Of a stretch of 64,000 nucleotides of DNA, positions 47,416 through 58,449 are shown piece by piece. The notes under the pieces were generated by a model. The model did not search any database and was not told the DNA's origin. It was given only the letters and a program-made list of their open reading frames with translations. How positions within the stretch are numbered: position 1 is the first letter of the stretch; each line of letters opens with the position of its first letter. A program made the translations under genes and the position numbers. Origin of the DNA: Galerina marginata (Eukaryota; Basidiomycota; Agaricomycetes; Agaricales; Galerinaceae); contig JAECYW010000006.1 of NCBI GenBank assembly GCA_023014335.1, forward strand, positions 558,001 to 622,000, given 5' to 3'.

Positions 47416-47793
47416 TGCCGAAATTGCCATCAACAGATCATTTACGTAAGCACGGCAGGCCGGCAAAGCTTGAAGAAAAATATTCTCGGGGCAGAGAGAA
47501 TAAAATTCGCGCACCGAATATGTTTCCGCGCGCACTGAATGTATTTCCGCGCACCGTGAATATTTTTCAGCGGGCCATGAATTTCTCCCGGAATAAGGTA
47601 ATATTTTCTCGGGACAGCCAATAAGATATCCGCGCAGTGAATATGTTTCTGCGCAGTTGCTTTAAAAGTTTAGGGGGCGCCAAATATTTTCGCGGGGCCC
47701 TTGAAATGTTTACGCGCACGTCAAATATATTTACGGGGACTCATATTTTACAAAGAAAGTGTGGGCGGATTTATTCCCCACTATGCCAGCCAT
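47416..47793 (-). repeat. Right inverted arm of the element (378 bp)
   Basis: Reverse complement of 45476-45874 without the 21-bp unit. The short mirrored frames (KLPSTDHLRKHGRPAKLEEK in both arms) are a consequence of the duplication. Confidence 0.9.
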
Positions 47794-48305
47794 AATTATA
47801 TGGTATATACTCTATATATACGGTTATGCGAATTTTCTATACGGTATCACAGACTGTCTGCGAAGACCTGCCATTTTTGCCCTCCGATGTTTTTCATGCC
47901 ATCAATTACTTATTCACTATGTGCCAAAGAATAAAATTCTCAATAATTCCTTCAGTTTCCCGTCTTTGTTGTGGCAACGGGCGGCTGCCTAATGGTGTCT
48001 GCTCCGCCCCCTCTGTTGATCCGAACTTCGGAATGCGTCCGAGGCTGCGGGAAAGCTTGGATTTGGCACTGAAATTCTCAACCTCAGGTGGGTCACCACA
48101 TTAATGTCCTTCGAAGAAAAATATTACGTCCCGGGACAAAATAGTACAGGGGAAAATAAATTATTTTGAGAAAGTGTATAGGGTAACCGTATACGTATAT
48201 TTACCGTACAGTATAGGAATCTTCGTCGAGCCTATACCTATACGTATATTGATACAGTATATACCATATATATACGGTATACTATATGGTACGGTTGGAG
48301 CCTTA

Positions 48306-48313
48306 GACCCATC
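48306..48313. repeat. Target-site duplication GACCCATC, right copy
   Basis: Directly follows the right terminus GGTTGGAGCCTTA and is identical to 45400-45407. Confidence 0.85.
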
Positions 48314-49950
48314 TTCCTAGGCTGCTTAAAATCTCTAACCGTCACTACCAACGCGATTTCTGTTTACGTTTCTTATTCGTAGCAGCTTTTCATCGCAATT
48401 GATTTTTAATTTAATAGAAATCTAACGTCTGTTGTACGAATAGTAAGTATATGTTTGAGGTACATCATTTCCTACAGCCTGTATATCACTTCTTTCGTCA
48501 ATCAGCCAGGCTTCGAATGGTTCCAAGTTCTTCGTCATGATATGGGGCCCATCATCTGCAGAAGATTGATCCGCGCCCAGGTTTGCATCAGCGAGAAATA
48601 AAGTCGCACATAGAACTGCATAAATAGTGGGCTTCTCCAAACATCAAATATCATTGTTAGGCGTTGGTTTGCCTGGAGGAAGCCTGTGAAGCAGAGAATT
48701 CAAAATTATTTTGAAGAACTCAGCACAATGCATCCACTGGAATTACGCGACGTCTCGCAAAAGACTATTTTTCAATTATGGTGGCTTCGGTATCAAGCGA
48801 GAAAGCTTTTTCATCCGCCTCATCCCAGTCAGCAAGCGTCGCAAGCGGCTGCAAGGCGATATCATCGAGGCAGGGCGAGCAACAGACATGTCAATGTGGA
48901 GCGGAATATCAAAATCAGTCAAAAATAGACGGTAGTTCGTGAGTTTTGCCGTGTAAGGAGGAACGCGTTAAGAGATATACAGTCAAGATTGAAAAGGTGG
49001 AAAAAGTCTTCGTGTGGCCAGCACGCACCGGTTCAAAGAGGTGGAAGTTGGGAAGGCTGGTGAGGAGTGTCGGAGTCGTGTTGGGGGCGATCAAAGGTTT
49101 GAGCTTTAGAGAGAGCCTACGGAAAAGGCGAGTAAGATGGTAAGAATGGCATGTTCGGAATGGGAGACCATTGAAAATTTTGAAAGTACCGTAACTATTC
49201 TATTACAACAGCGCAGGGAGTTGAAGGCGTCGAGGTAGAAAGAAGACGAAAGTTGATGGCATTTGCGGCACGGGGTTTGCCAGTGTGTTAAACATCGATG
49301 ACCCGATTTTCCTCCTGTACTCAGGAAGTGACACGCCTGTGGACGAACGGGAACGCCAAATTGCGTACGAGAATCTTATTATAAACGGATATTAATAATT
49401 GCTGGAGCGATTTCCAGTTTTCCGTGGACTTAAGCTCTGAGAAAGGAGGCGAGTCCGTGTGTCAGTTTATACGAGTTTCCACAAGCCCCAATATTTCATC
49501 AATCCTGGTTCTATGAAGACAGATACATGGCTCATCACAACCCATGGTACTTGATGAGCTTCCTTGGAATTAATAACACTCTGGAGCAACCAATACCTCT
49601 GCGTTCAATTACGCATAATCGATTAGTTAGAATTCCTTTAGCTATGTAGTAGGAATAGTTGGATGTTCATCGAACATGCGGCTGTATTTTACTTGCCCTA
49701 CAATGTCTTTCCAGCTTGCCTCCTGAGATAAAATTATATATCGACATATTAATCAGCTACTTGATAGGTTCTGACGGAAATCAAAAAACTGCTATCCTCC
49801 GCAGACAGCGCTGACAGAATACACGGCTCGAGCAAGATTTTCCCGAGCTGCAATTATATCTCTGGGTCGACATTCCGAAGGCTGCGAGCAGGCATAAAAG
49901 GCGATGTACAACTCTACGACAATCTGGCTAACTGTCCTACTTCCTAGAGC
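48314..49950. other. 1.6-kb stretch without a confident gene
   Basis: A minus-strand frame at 48422-48640 (ATLFLADANLGADQSSADD) lacks an in-frame ATG near its beginning; it could be an upstream exon of a gene split by the transposon. The plus-strand frames at 48686-48935 and 48946-49143 are basic and unrecognised. The remainder holds the promoter of the gene starting at 49951. Confidence 0.3.
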
Positions 49951-51194
49951 ATGGTCGTCATTACCCAAACATCTCCTGGCATTAGAGTCGATACAGCGCA
50001 GCTCGCGGGCATCTTCGTAGAAGGCCCGCTCTATGGTATGTTTACACTCGCGCTGAAGTTTGTGCCCTTCTAATTAGGAGATAGGAATATTCCTGATTCT
50101 TGATGCCGTCGCAATAAATATTTTAACCCGCCGCCGACGCCGGACGAGTTTCAACCCCGTTTCCGTCACGGCCGCTATTTTAATGTTACTGCTTGCTACG
50201 GCACAATTCATCGCCGACTGCACGAACGTCGCCATGGGCTTTATTCCATTGGAAAGTCGGGCACTTCGTCAATCGTTTTTCCTAGATTTAACCCAACCAA
50301 TATACGCCGCAAGCATTACAATCTATTTCACGATGATCCTGGTTGGAGATTTCATTGTTGTAAGTTGTGCGAAACCACATTTTTCTCGAGAGTGGCACGC
50401 TTACTCTCAGCAATAGATCTATCGCTGCTACGTCGTATGGAATAAAAACTTCTGGATTGTATTAATTCCAATGCTATGCTCTTTGGGAAGTGGAGGTAAA
50501 CGACCTTTGTCCTCAATAACTGCCTAGGATTTACTCAATATTAATAGCTTGCGCATACCAAACCATTTGGGCCATTCGTCATCTAACCGAAAAGCTTAGT
50601 TTCATTCGATTAGAGGAAAGCATGGGCTTTGCTGTGTTTGGTCTAAGCTTTTCGGCCAACGCCATCTCAACGGGTGAGTATTTTTGTCTGACAAGTGAGC
50701 AGAGCTGAATTTTCCATTCAAATAATCTTGTAGGTCTGCTTTCTTACAAAATTTGGACCGCCGACAGGAATTTACGCAAGACATTACCGATATCAAGCAC
50801 TGGTCGAAGACTAACTCCAGTCCTCCGAATCGTGCTAGAAAGTGGAATCGTAAACACGCTCTACCTTCTCGCATATACCATCATCCTTGACAATGGGACC
50901 GACGGCATTGCGATCATGTCCAACCTTGTATAGTTACCCCTTGCTTGGCTTAAAAAAGTGACACTGATTATAAACCAACAGGCTACTCCCTTGATCGGCA
51001 TCATATTCACTACGGTGATTATTCGGGCTGCTCTTTCTGCTGAGGCTGAGTCCTCAGCCGAAAAAAGTACCAGAATATCGGGCGGAGGACTTGCTTTTGC
51101 GAGTACCAAGTCTCAAAGCCAAAATGGGAATACACTGAATGGACAGGAGCCTGTAATAGAGGTCAAGGGTATTCACCCTGACCATGAAGCGTAG
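49951..51194 (+). CDS. Seven-helix membrane protein, GPCR-like topology, 6 exons, 323 residues
   Basis: Exons 49951-50035, 50085-50359, 50417-50495, 50548-50673, 50734-50927 and 50982-51194 total 972 nt with consistent phases. Hydrophobic helices begin with the IFLILDAVAINILT region, and about seven follow. The element IYRCYVVWNKNFWIVLIP after helix 3 (an Arg-Cys pair, then VVW) is a hallmark I know from a large unnamed Agaricomycete seven-helix family. The cytosolic tail after RAALSAEAESS is polar and Ser-rich. The related gene at 58450 shares this layout and the matching element IWRCFFVWNRSRRVILLP. Signalling function is inferred from topology only. No lesion is seen. Confidence 0.85.
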
Positions 51195-51261
51195 TAGAAA
51201 TTTGTTACATACTGGTAAATACGGGTAAAACCCCAGGTCTGGTATAAATATGTACACTAAC

Positions 51262-51571
51262 TACCCAAAATGATTGTCCGGTCATTTTGGACAAAGAATC
51301 TATTGCTCAGACAATTAATTTCAGTCGCTGAGTTTACATTGAACGGAAATTTCCATTTCAGTTCCATCCCCTTTTTGGTAGTCGCGCTAGTCAACAACTG
51401 CGCTGACCAAGCGCTGAACACGAGTTTCATTTTCTTATTCTGAGACTTCGTATTTTCGGTCTATACCAACTTAGCTATATTTCGTTCACTAAAGGTTAGT
51501 TACTGCGACGTGCGGTTTTTGAATTATAAACATGTCTTTGTCCAAAAATGACCGGAAAACCAATTTGGGTA
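51262..51571. mobile_element. Short MITE with TA-flanked inverted ends (about 310 bp)
   Basis: The left end TACCCAAAATGATTGTCCGG and the reverse complement of the right end (TTACCCAAATTGGTTTTCCGG) match over about 36 bp, continuing TCATTTTGGACAAAG on both sides with a few mismatches. TA at both outer ends fits a Tc1/mariner-type TA duplication. There is no coding capacity. It lies 68 bp downstream of the stop at 51194. Confidence 0.7.
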
Positions 51572-53330
51572 ACCTATATGGCTCCAGTCTCCAAAAGGGT
51601 TTAGAAGCTTCGAGTCACTCGCTTGCTATAATTTAGAGTCTGTTCGGCCATGTCTCTGTTCGGATTAGCAGTCCCGGGACAGCTTTACCATTAAAAAAAG
51701 GTACGTCGGAAGCCGTACATCTCACCAGAAAACAGAGCAGAACACTATCAGAGACGTATCATCCATCCAGCGTGTCTGAAACGACAAAAACTGAATGTAC
51801 AAGTAAAACGCGTGCTGACGATTCTCCTGATTAGAATTTCCTAAATTTTGGCCTGGGATCCATATCCGACCTACCAGGTATTGGCCTTCGTCGTCCTAAT
51901 CTTGGTGTGACCTCGAGAAGTTCCAGGGGGAGGAATGTCAACAGGAAGTTAATTCAAGTACATTTTCACTAGCAATCAGCGCATTATGAGCTGAAATGTG
52001 GTTTTTAATAATCTGCACCCCAGATTGAACGGATTTCGTTGATCATGCGCACAATCTCAAGATGGAAATATCTTCCTCTGGGCAACTCCACCTCTGGGCA
52101 TGATCTAGAGGCTTCGGTCTAGATGGGAGGTACATTTCATCGTCCTCTCCCATGACTGTTCAACAGGTGAAATGGTTTCGCTTTTTGGGGAAGCTTCCCT
52201 CAATCCCAGATGCCGACTGAGGGGAGAAAAAGTGCTAAGAAAACACGTGCGAGGGACAAGGCTTAGGGATTTACGGTCTGGGAATATCGTATGTGTGCCT
52301 CTCCAGACGCCTCAGGTAGGTCTTAATACAACCTTGCGACATGCATCCGGTGTTTTTACCATACTTAAAGAGGGAGGCACTGTCACCCGTCGTGCGTCAA
52401 ACAACGATAGACGGCTTGGATGGAAGTCATTCTATTAATACATAATGTCTTGTTTCCGGAGTTGATTTTAACTCGACGCAGTGACTGTCATATGATTGAA
52501 ATTCCGTTCGACTTTCAGCCTGTTCTGCTTCAAGAGATGCAGTGCCTAAACATTTGGATTATCTGTGAATATTTCTTGTGACTACCCACATGCATAAATT
52601 CTCGGTATTTGCGTTAGGCCAGCTACCCTTCGAGCACTCGCCAATCTTCCTCCATCATTTCTTCTCCACGAACGTTGTCTTAATCGCTCCGCGACTAGGG
52701 CCTATTTGTTACATTAACAATTCCTGTATCAGCCCGTGATGAAATCGTAAAGATGGATTATGTTTAATTCCGCACACATTTTGCATCTCCCTTTATTCAA
52801 CGACTTCAGAACTTATCGTGGCTAATGAACGACCGAAAGTATACTAACAAAGCGCACCAACTGCACTCTTATATGTATAGACCCAGATCTAGACAACTGG
52901 AAGATGGTTTATCCTGTTCCATGAATCGCGAACAACTTCAAGGAGCAGGGTTTAAATTTACCAGTTGACGCCAACGTATTTATTCTGGGGTTCTTCGCAT
53001 CGCGATCTTGCAACACACTTTAAGCTTCCAATTGGCATCATATCTTCTCTGGGAGTACACTTTCATTTTGGGGCTCTCCGTATCTGGTGATTTTGGTCGG
53101 CTCAAACCTATCTGCTGATCCCTCTCTCCTCACGGGTTGTTGTCATGCGCTCAAAATGACTGGACTTGGATAGAACGGCCATGAAAAGTGTCAAGTTCAT
53201 TCAAGATTCGCCAGGAACCTCCTGGGTAACTTGACGGAAGGACAACTCGACTCGGAAATTGGCGGGCCCGTTTCACATAAAAAGCAATGCATTTGTGCAT
53301 GATAGAACAGCTCAAGCCTCATCTACAGCC
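51572..53330. other. 1.8-kb intergenic stretch, nothing recognised
   Basis: An 88-codon plus-strand frame at 52172-52438 has no family or splice context. The segment just before 53331 is the promoter of the ConA/LamG-like gene. Confidence 0.4.
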
Positions 53331-54081
53331 ATGTCTACGAGTATGTTTATCATCTAACCGCGACACTGAAGCTAATAATGAATTTTTAGCTTCGAATTTG
53401 TGCCCGCATTGCTTCCTTCCCAATACATCGACTCAGATCGCTCATTGGTCGTTCCACGGTACCCTTGACGACATCTCCGCCAACCAAGTTGGCCCTGCGG
53501 TCATTGTCGGCAGCAACGTTGGGCTAGCATTCGAGGACACAACCCGCACCCAGCTCGAAAAGGGATACATCAAGATCCGCAACCCGGGATATCTCAACGT
53601 TCCCAACGTCAATATCCAGGCGGAGAGCTTCACATTTGCATTCTCTTTGCGATTGCCCGCAGTCTCCACCACTAGACAGATCTTGCTCAGTAATTGGTCT
53701 GCGGGCCAATGGCAGTTCATCACCGTCGTCGATGCGGCCGGAACCTTGAGCGGCACACTGCGACGCAACATGGCAACTAACGGATCCAATCCTGACCAAG
53801 ATCTCGTCGCTGTCACCACCGCCAAACCGGTCCCAGTTGGCAGTTGGTTTGACGTCGCATTCTCGTACGATGCTCCCACTCGAACCTTTGCTGTCTACAT
53901 CGACCAGCAGAAGTCGGCCTTTTCGGTTGTACGCTCGTCAGTCACCGATTTGACACTTCATACCAGCACCGTCAAATATGTTCAGTTCGGAAACAAGGCC
54001 GACGACGGTGCATCCGTCGGCAACCTTAATGCTGATCTCCGTGACCTTCGTTTCTTCAAATTGCACACATCGACTCCGTGA
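53331..54081 (+). CDS. ConA-like/LamG-like lectin-fold protein, 2 exons, 233 residues
   Basis: The start is the ATG at 53331 in a 10-nt first exon (53331-53340). A 49-nt intron (53341-53389) and exon 2 (53390-54081) give MSTTSNLCPHCF and a total of 702 nt. A plain frame opens upstream and reads through the intron, but without a start in good context. The body is a beta-sandwich of the laminin-G-3/concanavalin-A-like class: HWSFHGTLDD, GLAFEDTT, IQAESFTFAFSLRLP, LLSNWSAGQWQF, SWFDVAFSYDAPTRTFAVYI, and the last strand LRDLRFFK. There is no signal peptide, so it is probably cytosolic or unconventionally exported. A carbohydrate-binding role is an inference from the fold; the CPHC at the N-terminus is unusual for the class. 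Confidence 0.8.
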
Positions 54082-56890
54082 TACCGTTTGTGTCTTCCTA
54101 ATATTCTTTTGTCTGCTATTTTTGATTGTAATACGAACAGGTTTCAAGCGAAAGGCGAAGACATTTATCAATGATCGACGCATTAAGTAAAAAGAGTTTT
54201 GCATAGGCAATTTAACCAAATGTATTATGTATAAATTGAATTCCTGCTTTCATCCCTGCCATCATGCACAGCATCGTCACATTCAAGTCTACCGCTTGTA
54301 ACTTGTAAGTAACAACGCTACATAAGAGGTTGGTCGAAAGGAGGTTCAGGAGCGAATGATCTTGACATAGAGAGCACATCCGAATTCATTGAACGTATAT
54401 TTATTCCGAGGGATTCGTTAGACGACACGCCAACAAATGAGAAGCTTCGGTAGACAATCTCACAGAAGCTAGCCAATGATTTACCTAAGACAATCTTCTT
54501 GGCGCGCTTGATACCCCAGCGGGGAGCCTGTCCCAGAACGCTAGTACTACTCGAGTATAGTGTGGGCTCGCCTCGACGATGAGAATAAACCATAGTATTA
54601 TTACGTGGGCTTGCAGCCTGCAGGCGCGTGTCACCAGAAAGATAGTAGCAAGTGCAGAGAATTCAGCGAGATCAGCGACTGATTGCAGGTTGAACGAATA
54701 CCGTGGATAATAAGATACTTCTTCTGCCGCTTTCACATAGGTTTCGTAAGTGTCTTAGAGCCAGCAAAGAACTTTAAGAAGGGGCGGTGCGTCGCAGGGC
54801 AGAAGAGAACTCAAAGGCGTTAGGTCATCAAGCAGGTCTTTCCGCGAAGAGCGTCAGGAAAAGAAAATACAGCCTAGTTTATTCAAACCTCAAGATAACA
54901 AGCATCCACCTCAGCCATGATAAAGAGACCACCGAGAAGCACAGGCACTACTCGTGCCCAACGCCAATAAAAATGGACATTTGACACGGCGAGAGAGACC
55001 TGGTTCAAGCGATAGAAGGACGCCAAGGTTGAGTTGAAGGGCGAAAGAAAAAGGCAACGGAATAGCCAACTGTAAAAAAAGAATCGGGGTAAATTCAAGG
55101 AAGAAACTCGCTCGAAAAGCAGAACAAGCCGCAATCATCCACGCTTTGAAGGTTGAAATTTAAAAGCCAGCGGAACGGGACGGCACCCACTGCCATCAGA
55201 AGTAGTCATTGCAACCAATGCGAGGGGGGATAAAAGAGGAAAAATGACTAATAAATTATGGCTCGAGAAGCAGGCATCGGCACACCAATAAAGAAGTAGT
55301 TGATCCCAAAAGCCAGCCGTCGATCAAACGAAATAAGAGTGAGGAACGCACGACATCGCTGATCGTGAGCCAACTGAGAGGAAGACACTTTTGAAGAAGC
55401 TGTCGAGATTGTTGAGCGAGCGAGAAGGCAGACTGGTTGATCCTATGGACAGAAAATTAAAGCCTTTATTGGAACTGTAATGACGAAAGTGTGAGCGAAA
55501 GCGCGGGGGACGAGGAAGAGGAAGGAAACGGGGAGGGAAGGACGCCCCCTTACTCCTTATTAACGTTGCATTTTCCTTTTAATGTCACGGTCGCGACGCA
55601 TGGTTGATTGCCTACGGTTACAAGTAACCCATAAGTTCGTTGGGTCAATGAACATGGTGTGGAATACCAACCTTGTTTTGACTGTTCTTCCTCTACGTCT
55701 TCTTTACCTACTTGGGCCTTATGCACGGTATACAATGGATCTACGATTTGTATGCGGTGGACGAAGTAAAATGAAACTAAAAAAGATTCTGTGCCTTACG
55801 CCGACTGCGCGTACAAGGCAGCAAACTCTCTAACCACTTCGTAACGAGCTACCTGTCTTCTCTAAATCCCTCCGTCAGCAGCTTGTTCACGCTCTCAACG
55901 TACACGAACCTTATATCATGCCACTATCCAGCACGTTCTCCTCAATATCCCGGCGGTTCGCAACAGGCGCGATAATGTAGTGGTGCCCACGCGGTGTACA
56001 GAAAAGATTTCCTCCTTCAGCTCACCGACACAGAGGGCCGACGTGTAAGGTCTTTAGTTCAAGACAAAAGACTATGGAAAAAGCAAAGCGCACCGATATC
56101 AATGATTGAGCAGTCTTCCATAAACGCCAACACGAGTGCCACCAATATCGTCACCGCCTGGGCCATTCTTCTCAATGCTCTGGGCATGATCTCTACGTCT
56201 AGAACCAATCTTCCAGCGCTTTTAATGCCGAGTTCGAGCGCGTGAGCGCGCTCTGCCAGGACGTCTTTGCCTGTCATGGCCTGGAAGTCGTTTTGTCAGC
56301 ATATATACACAGAAAAGACAAATAAAAGAGGGTAGAACAGGAAAGAACGTACCATGGCTATAATATGTATGTAGCCAACTCCCGTTGCCCAGGTCCCCAG
56401 CATGTACCTAGTACCGTTGTCCATGCGGCGGGGTCTACTCTCAGGATAGAGCCGATCTTTCAGGCAGCTCGACAGTCCAACCTACGCCGCGATACTTTCT
56501 GGTGTGATGTGTACGTGCATGGTTTATCGATTATCCATGGCTTGCGGGTCCCTGTTGTCGTCACTGTGGGCTCCTATTCTTTAACTCGTTCGGGAATTGT
56601 CCGAGGTAACGTCTCCGCTAAAGGAGATGTGATTTTCACCGTAAGTCTTCGAGGTCGATAATGGCTTCAATACGCCTAACTCAGCAGGGAAGTTGTGCAG
56701 AAAGTCGGCGAGATTCCGCTCGATAATAGTCGTGGTGGTTGTTTGATGGCAGCTTCGGCGTGGCGTTACCGGGACATTCGGCCTCATCACTACCACCGGA
56801 GTCAATCCGGGCCGTACATGTGTAATAAGCCCGGGTCTCCTTTGGGTCTCCTCATGGACCTCAATAGCGTTCTTCACATTTGATGCAAAT
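54082..56890. other. 2.8-kb stretch with possible decayed membrane-protein fragments
   Basis: On the minus strand, hydrophobic frames at 55138-54883 (WARVVPVLLGGLFIMAEVDA) and 54736-54485 (LAEFSALATIFLVTRACRL) look like transmembrane exons, but stops lie between them and no start is evident. Further on, a minus-strand pair, 56424-56352 joined to 56280-56059 through a GTACGT...CCAG intron, would give a small one-helix protein. Neither is recognised. 55140-55560 is purine-rich on the plus strand. Confidence 0.3.
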
Positions 56891-58449
56891 CTGATGCAGT
56901 ATTTTGTTCGTTCCTAAGCTCCTTTCACCGCTCGAAATTTGATGTACATACAATGCCTACAGGGCACTGATTTAGTGCCTTGGAGACTGGAATATAACAG
57001 GGACTGAGGATGGTGGTCACCGTTTTAATTCACGAAGCATTGGCTCGAGGTTAAATTACAGCATCCGTGCGGTCTGAATCTTAAGAAAATTAATTTTGAG
57101 ACTTTAGCGCGGGACCGTCGTAAGCGTAATATTATAAACTTGGGTGATTGATAGAGTAACTATAAATCGTGCATTCGATGAGACGTCCCACATACCTAGT
57201 TAATGGCGGTATAATAATCCTATGATGATTCAAGAAGATAGAAATTAGGGTGTGTCCATGTATAAGGAAAGATATCGATGCGAGGAATCGCCTGTGCTCG
57301 TTCTAATTGTACCAAATTTACCACTGGCTCAAGGTCAATATGGAATACAAACACAAAATACAAAAACGGTAGTTAGAAGTTCGAATTCTTGATCAATCAG
57401 GTACCATGAATAAATTATTTCTCCTGTAGCAGTCTCAGCGCTGACGTTCATGTCAGTCTCGCCCTTAAAACGAATTACAAAACAATTGAAATTGACGTCC
57501 GGGATGCTCAGACATGTGTGAGCACTAGCAAAACACCAGAGATGGGTCGGGTTGTTGTGGCTCATCATAATACTTTTCAACACCCTCAATTCCGCGGATT
57601 ACCCGGATTGATTGTCCGTGAAACCGTACGTATGGCAGCCTTGACGGCATTCAGTTACGGACGGTGGCGATTTTGTCTGACAACTGAATGGCAGTCGGGG
57701 TTATTAACCGGATGCGCCACATTTCTGTCAAGGTAGCCTGAGTTTTCGTGACGCTTTGGGTCATGGGTACATAAGTCAAATTGTCGATCAGAGAGGTGGG
57801 AATCGCTTGATCGAACGCAGTTGACATTTTTGAGCCGTCCCCGATCGAAGTCGTCAGAGTGCATAATTTTTTACACCTGATCCCACTGGTACGGCTGGCC
57901 ATTTAACACAGTGGTTAGCTTTCGCTCCCAACCGCTGCTGTGGAATAGGATCGATCAAGACCGATATAGGTAGGCAAATTAAACGGTATTACGAGAAAAT
58001 GATTTCCCTTTGAATAGTTAGACGCTTGATGCCAGGTAGCATTGTCTCCGTAGCAATAACCTTCCTTTACGTCCGGAGACAATTGAGACAAGATGTTGTT
58101 TTGCCCCTCTCAAAAGATGAAGGAAGAGCACAGCCAGGATGTCAAGACCTGCGTGGACCACGGTAACAGGAATTTTTGCGTTGAATACAGATAACAACCT
58201 CTAAAATGACCCAACAAACTTATTTTCTCTATTGACAATCCCAAGGGTTGTTTATTTTTTTTCCAATTTGGCCAATGAGGAACCGTTTTATTCGATGCCA
58301 TACAGGGACGCAAAACTTGGGGGGATCATTCTAAAATTGATGGGCGATGCATCCTCACTCATGGAATACTCAGGACTACCTCGACGTCTGGTCTACATAA
58401 GCCGGTAAGAAATAGCATAATTTGGTAAATCCCCCTCACTCTCATTACC
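56891..58449. other. 1.6-kb intergenic stretch, nothing recognised
   Basis: AT-rich with short overlapping frames on both strands only. The end is the promoter of the gene at 58450. Confidence 0.4.

Larger units (their letters stand above)
45408..48305. mobile_element. Non-autonomous DNA transposon, hAT-like, 2898 bp
   Basis: The ends are TAAGGCTCCAACC at 45408 and its reverse complement GGTTGGAGCCTTA ending at 48305, flanked by perfect 8-bp duplications. Eight-bp duplications with TAAGG-type ends are usual for hAT; some KDZ/Zisupton elements also make 8-bp duplications, so the superfamily is an inference. Inside the ends are AT-rich palindromic stretches (TATACGGTATAC-like), then two long inverted arms, then a GC-rich core with a 123-bp tandem array. 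No transposase frame is present: the frames over 100 codons are mirrored arm text or tandem repeat. The right side carries about 430 bp of extra text outside the arm (47794 to about 48230) that the left lacks. Mobilisation would need a transposase in trans. Confidence 0.85.

Noticed and set aside
45645..47624. Mirrored frames of about 70-80 codons in the two arms
   Set aside because: They arise from the inverted duplication and a 21-bp repeat. There is no independent evidence of coding.
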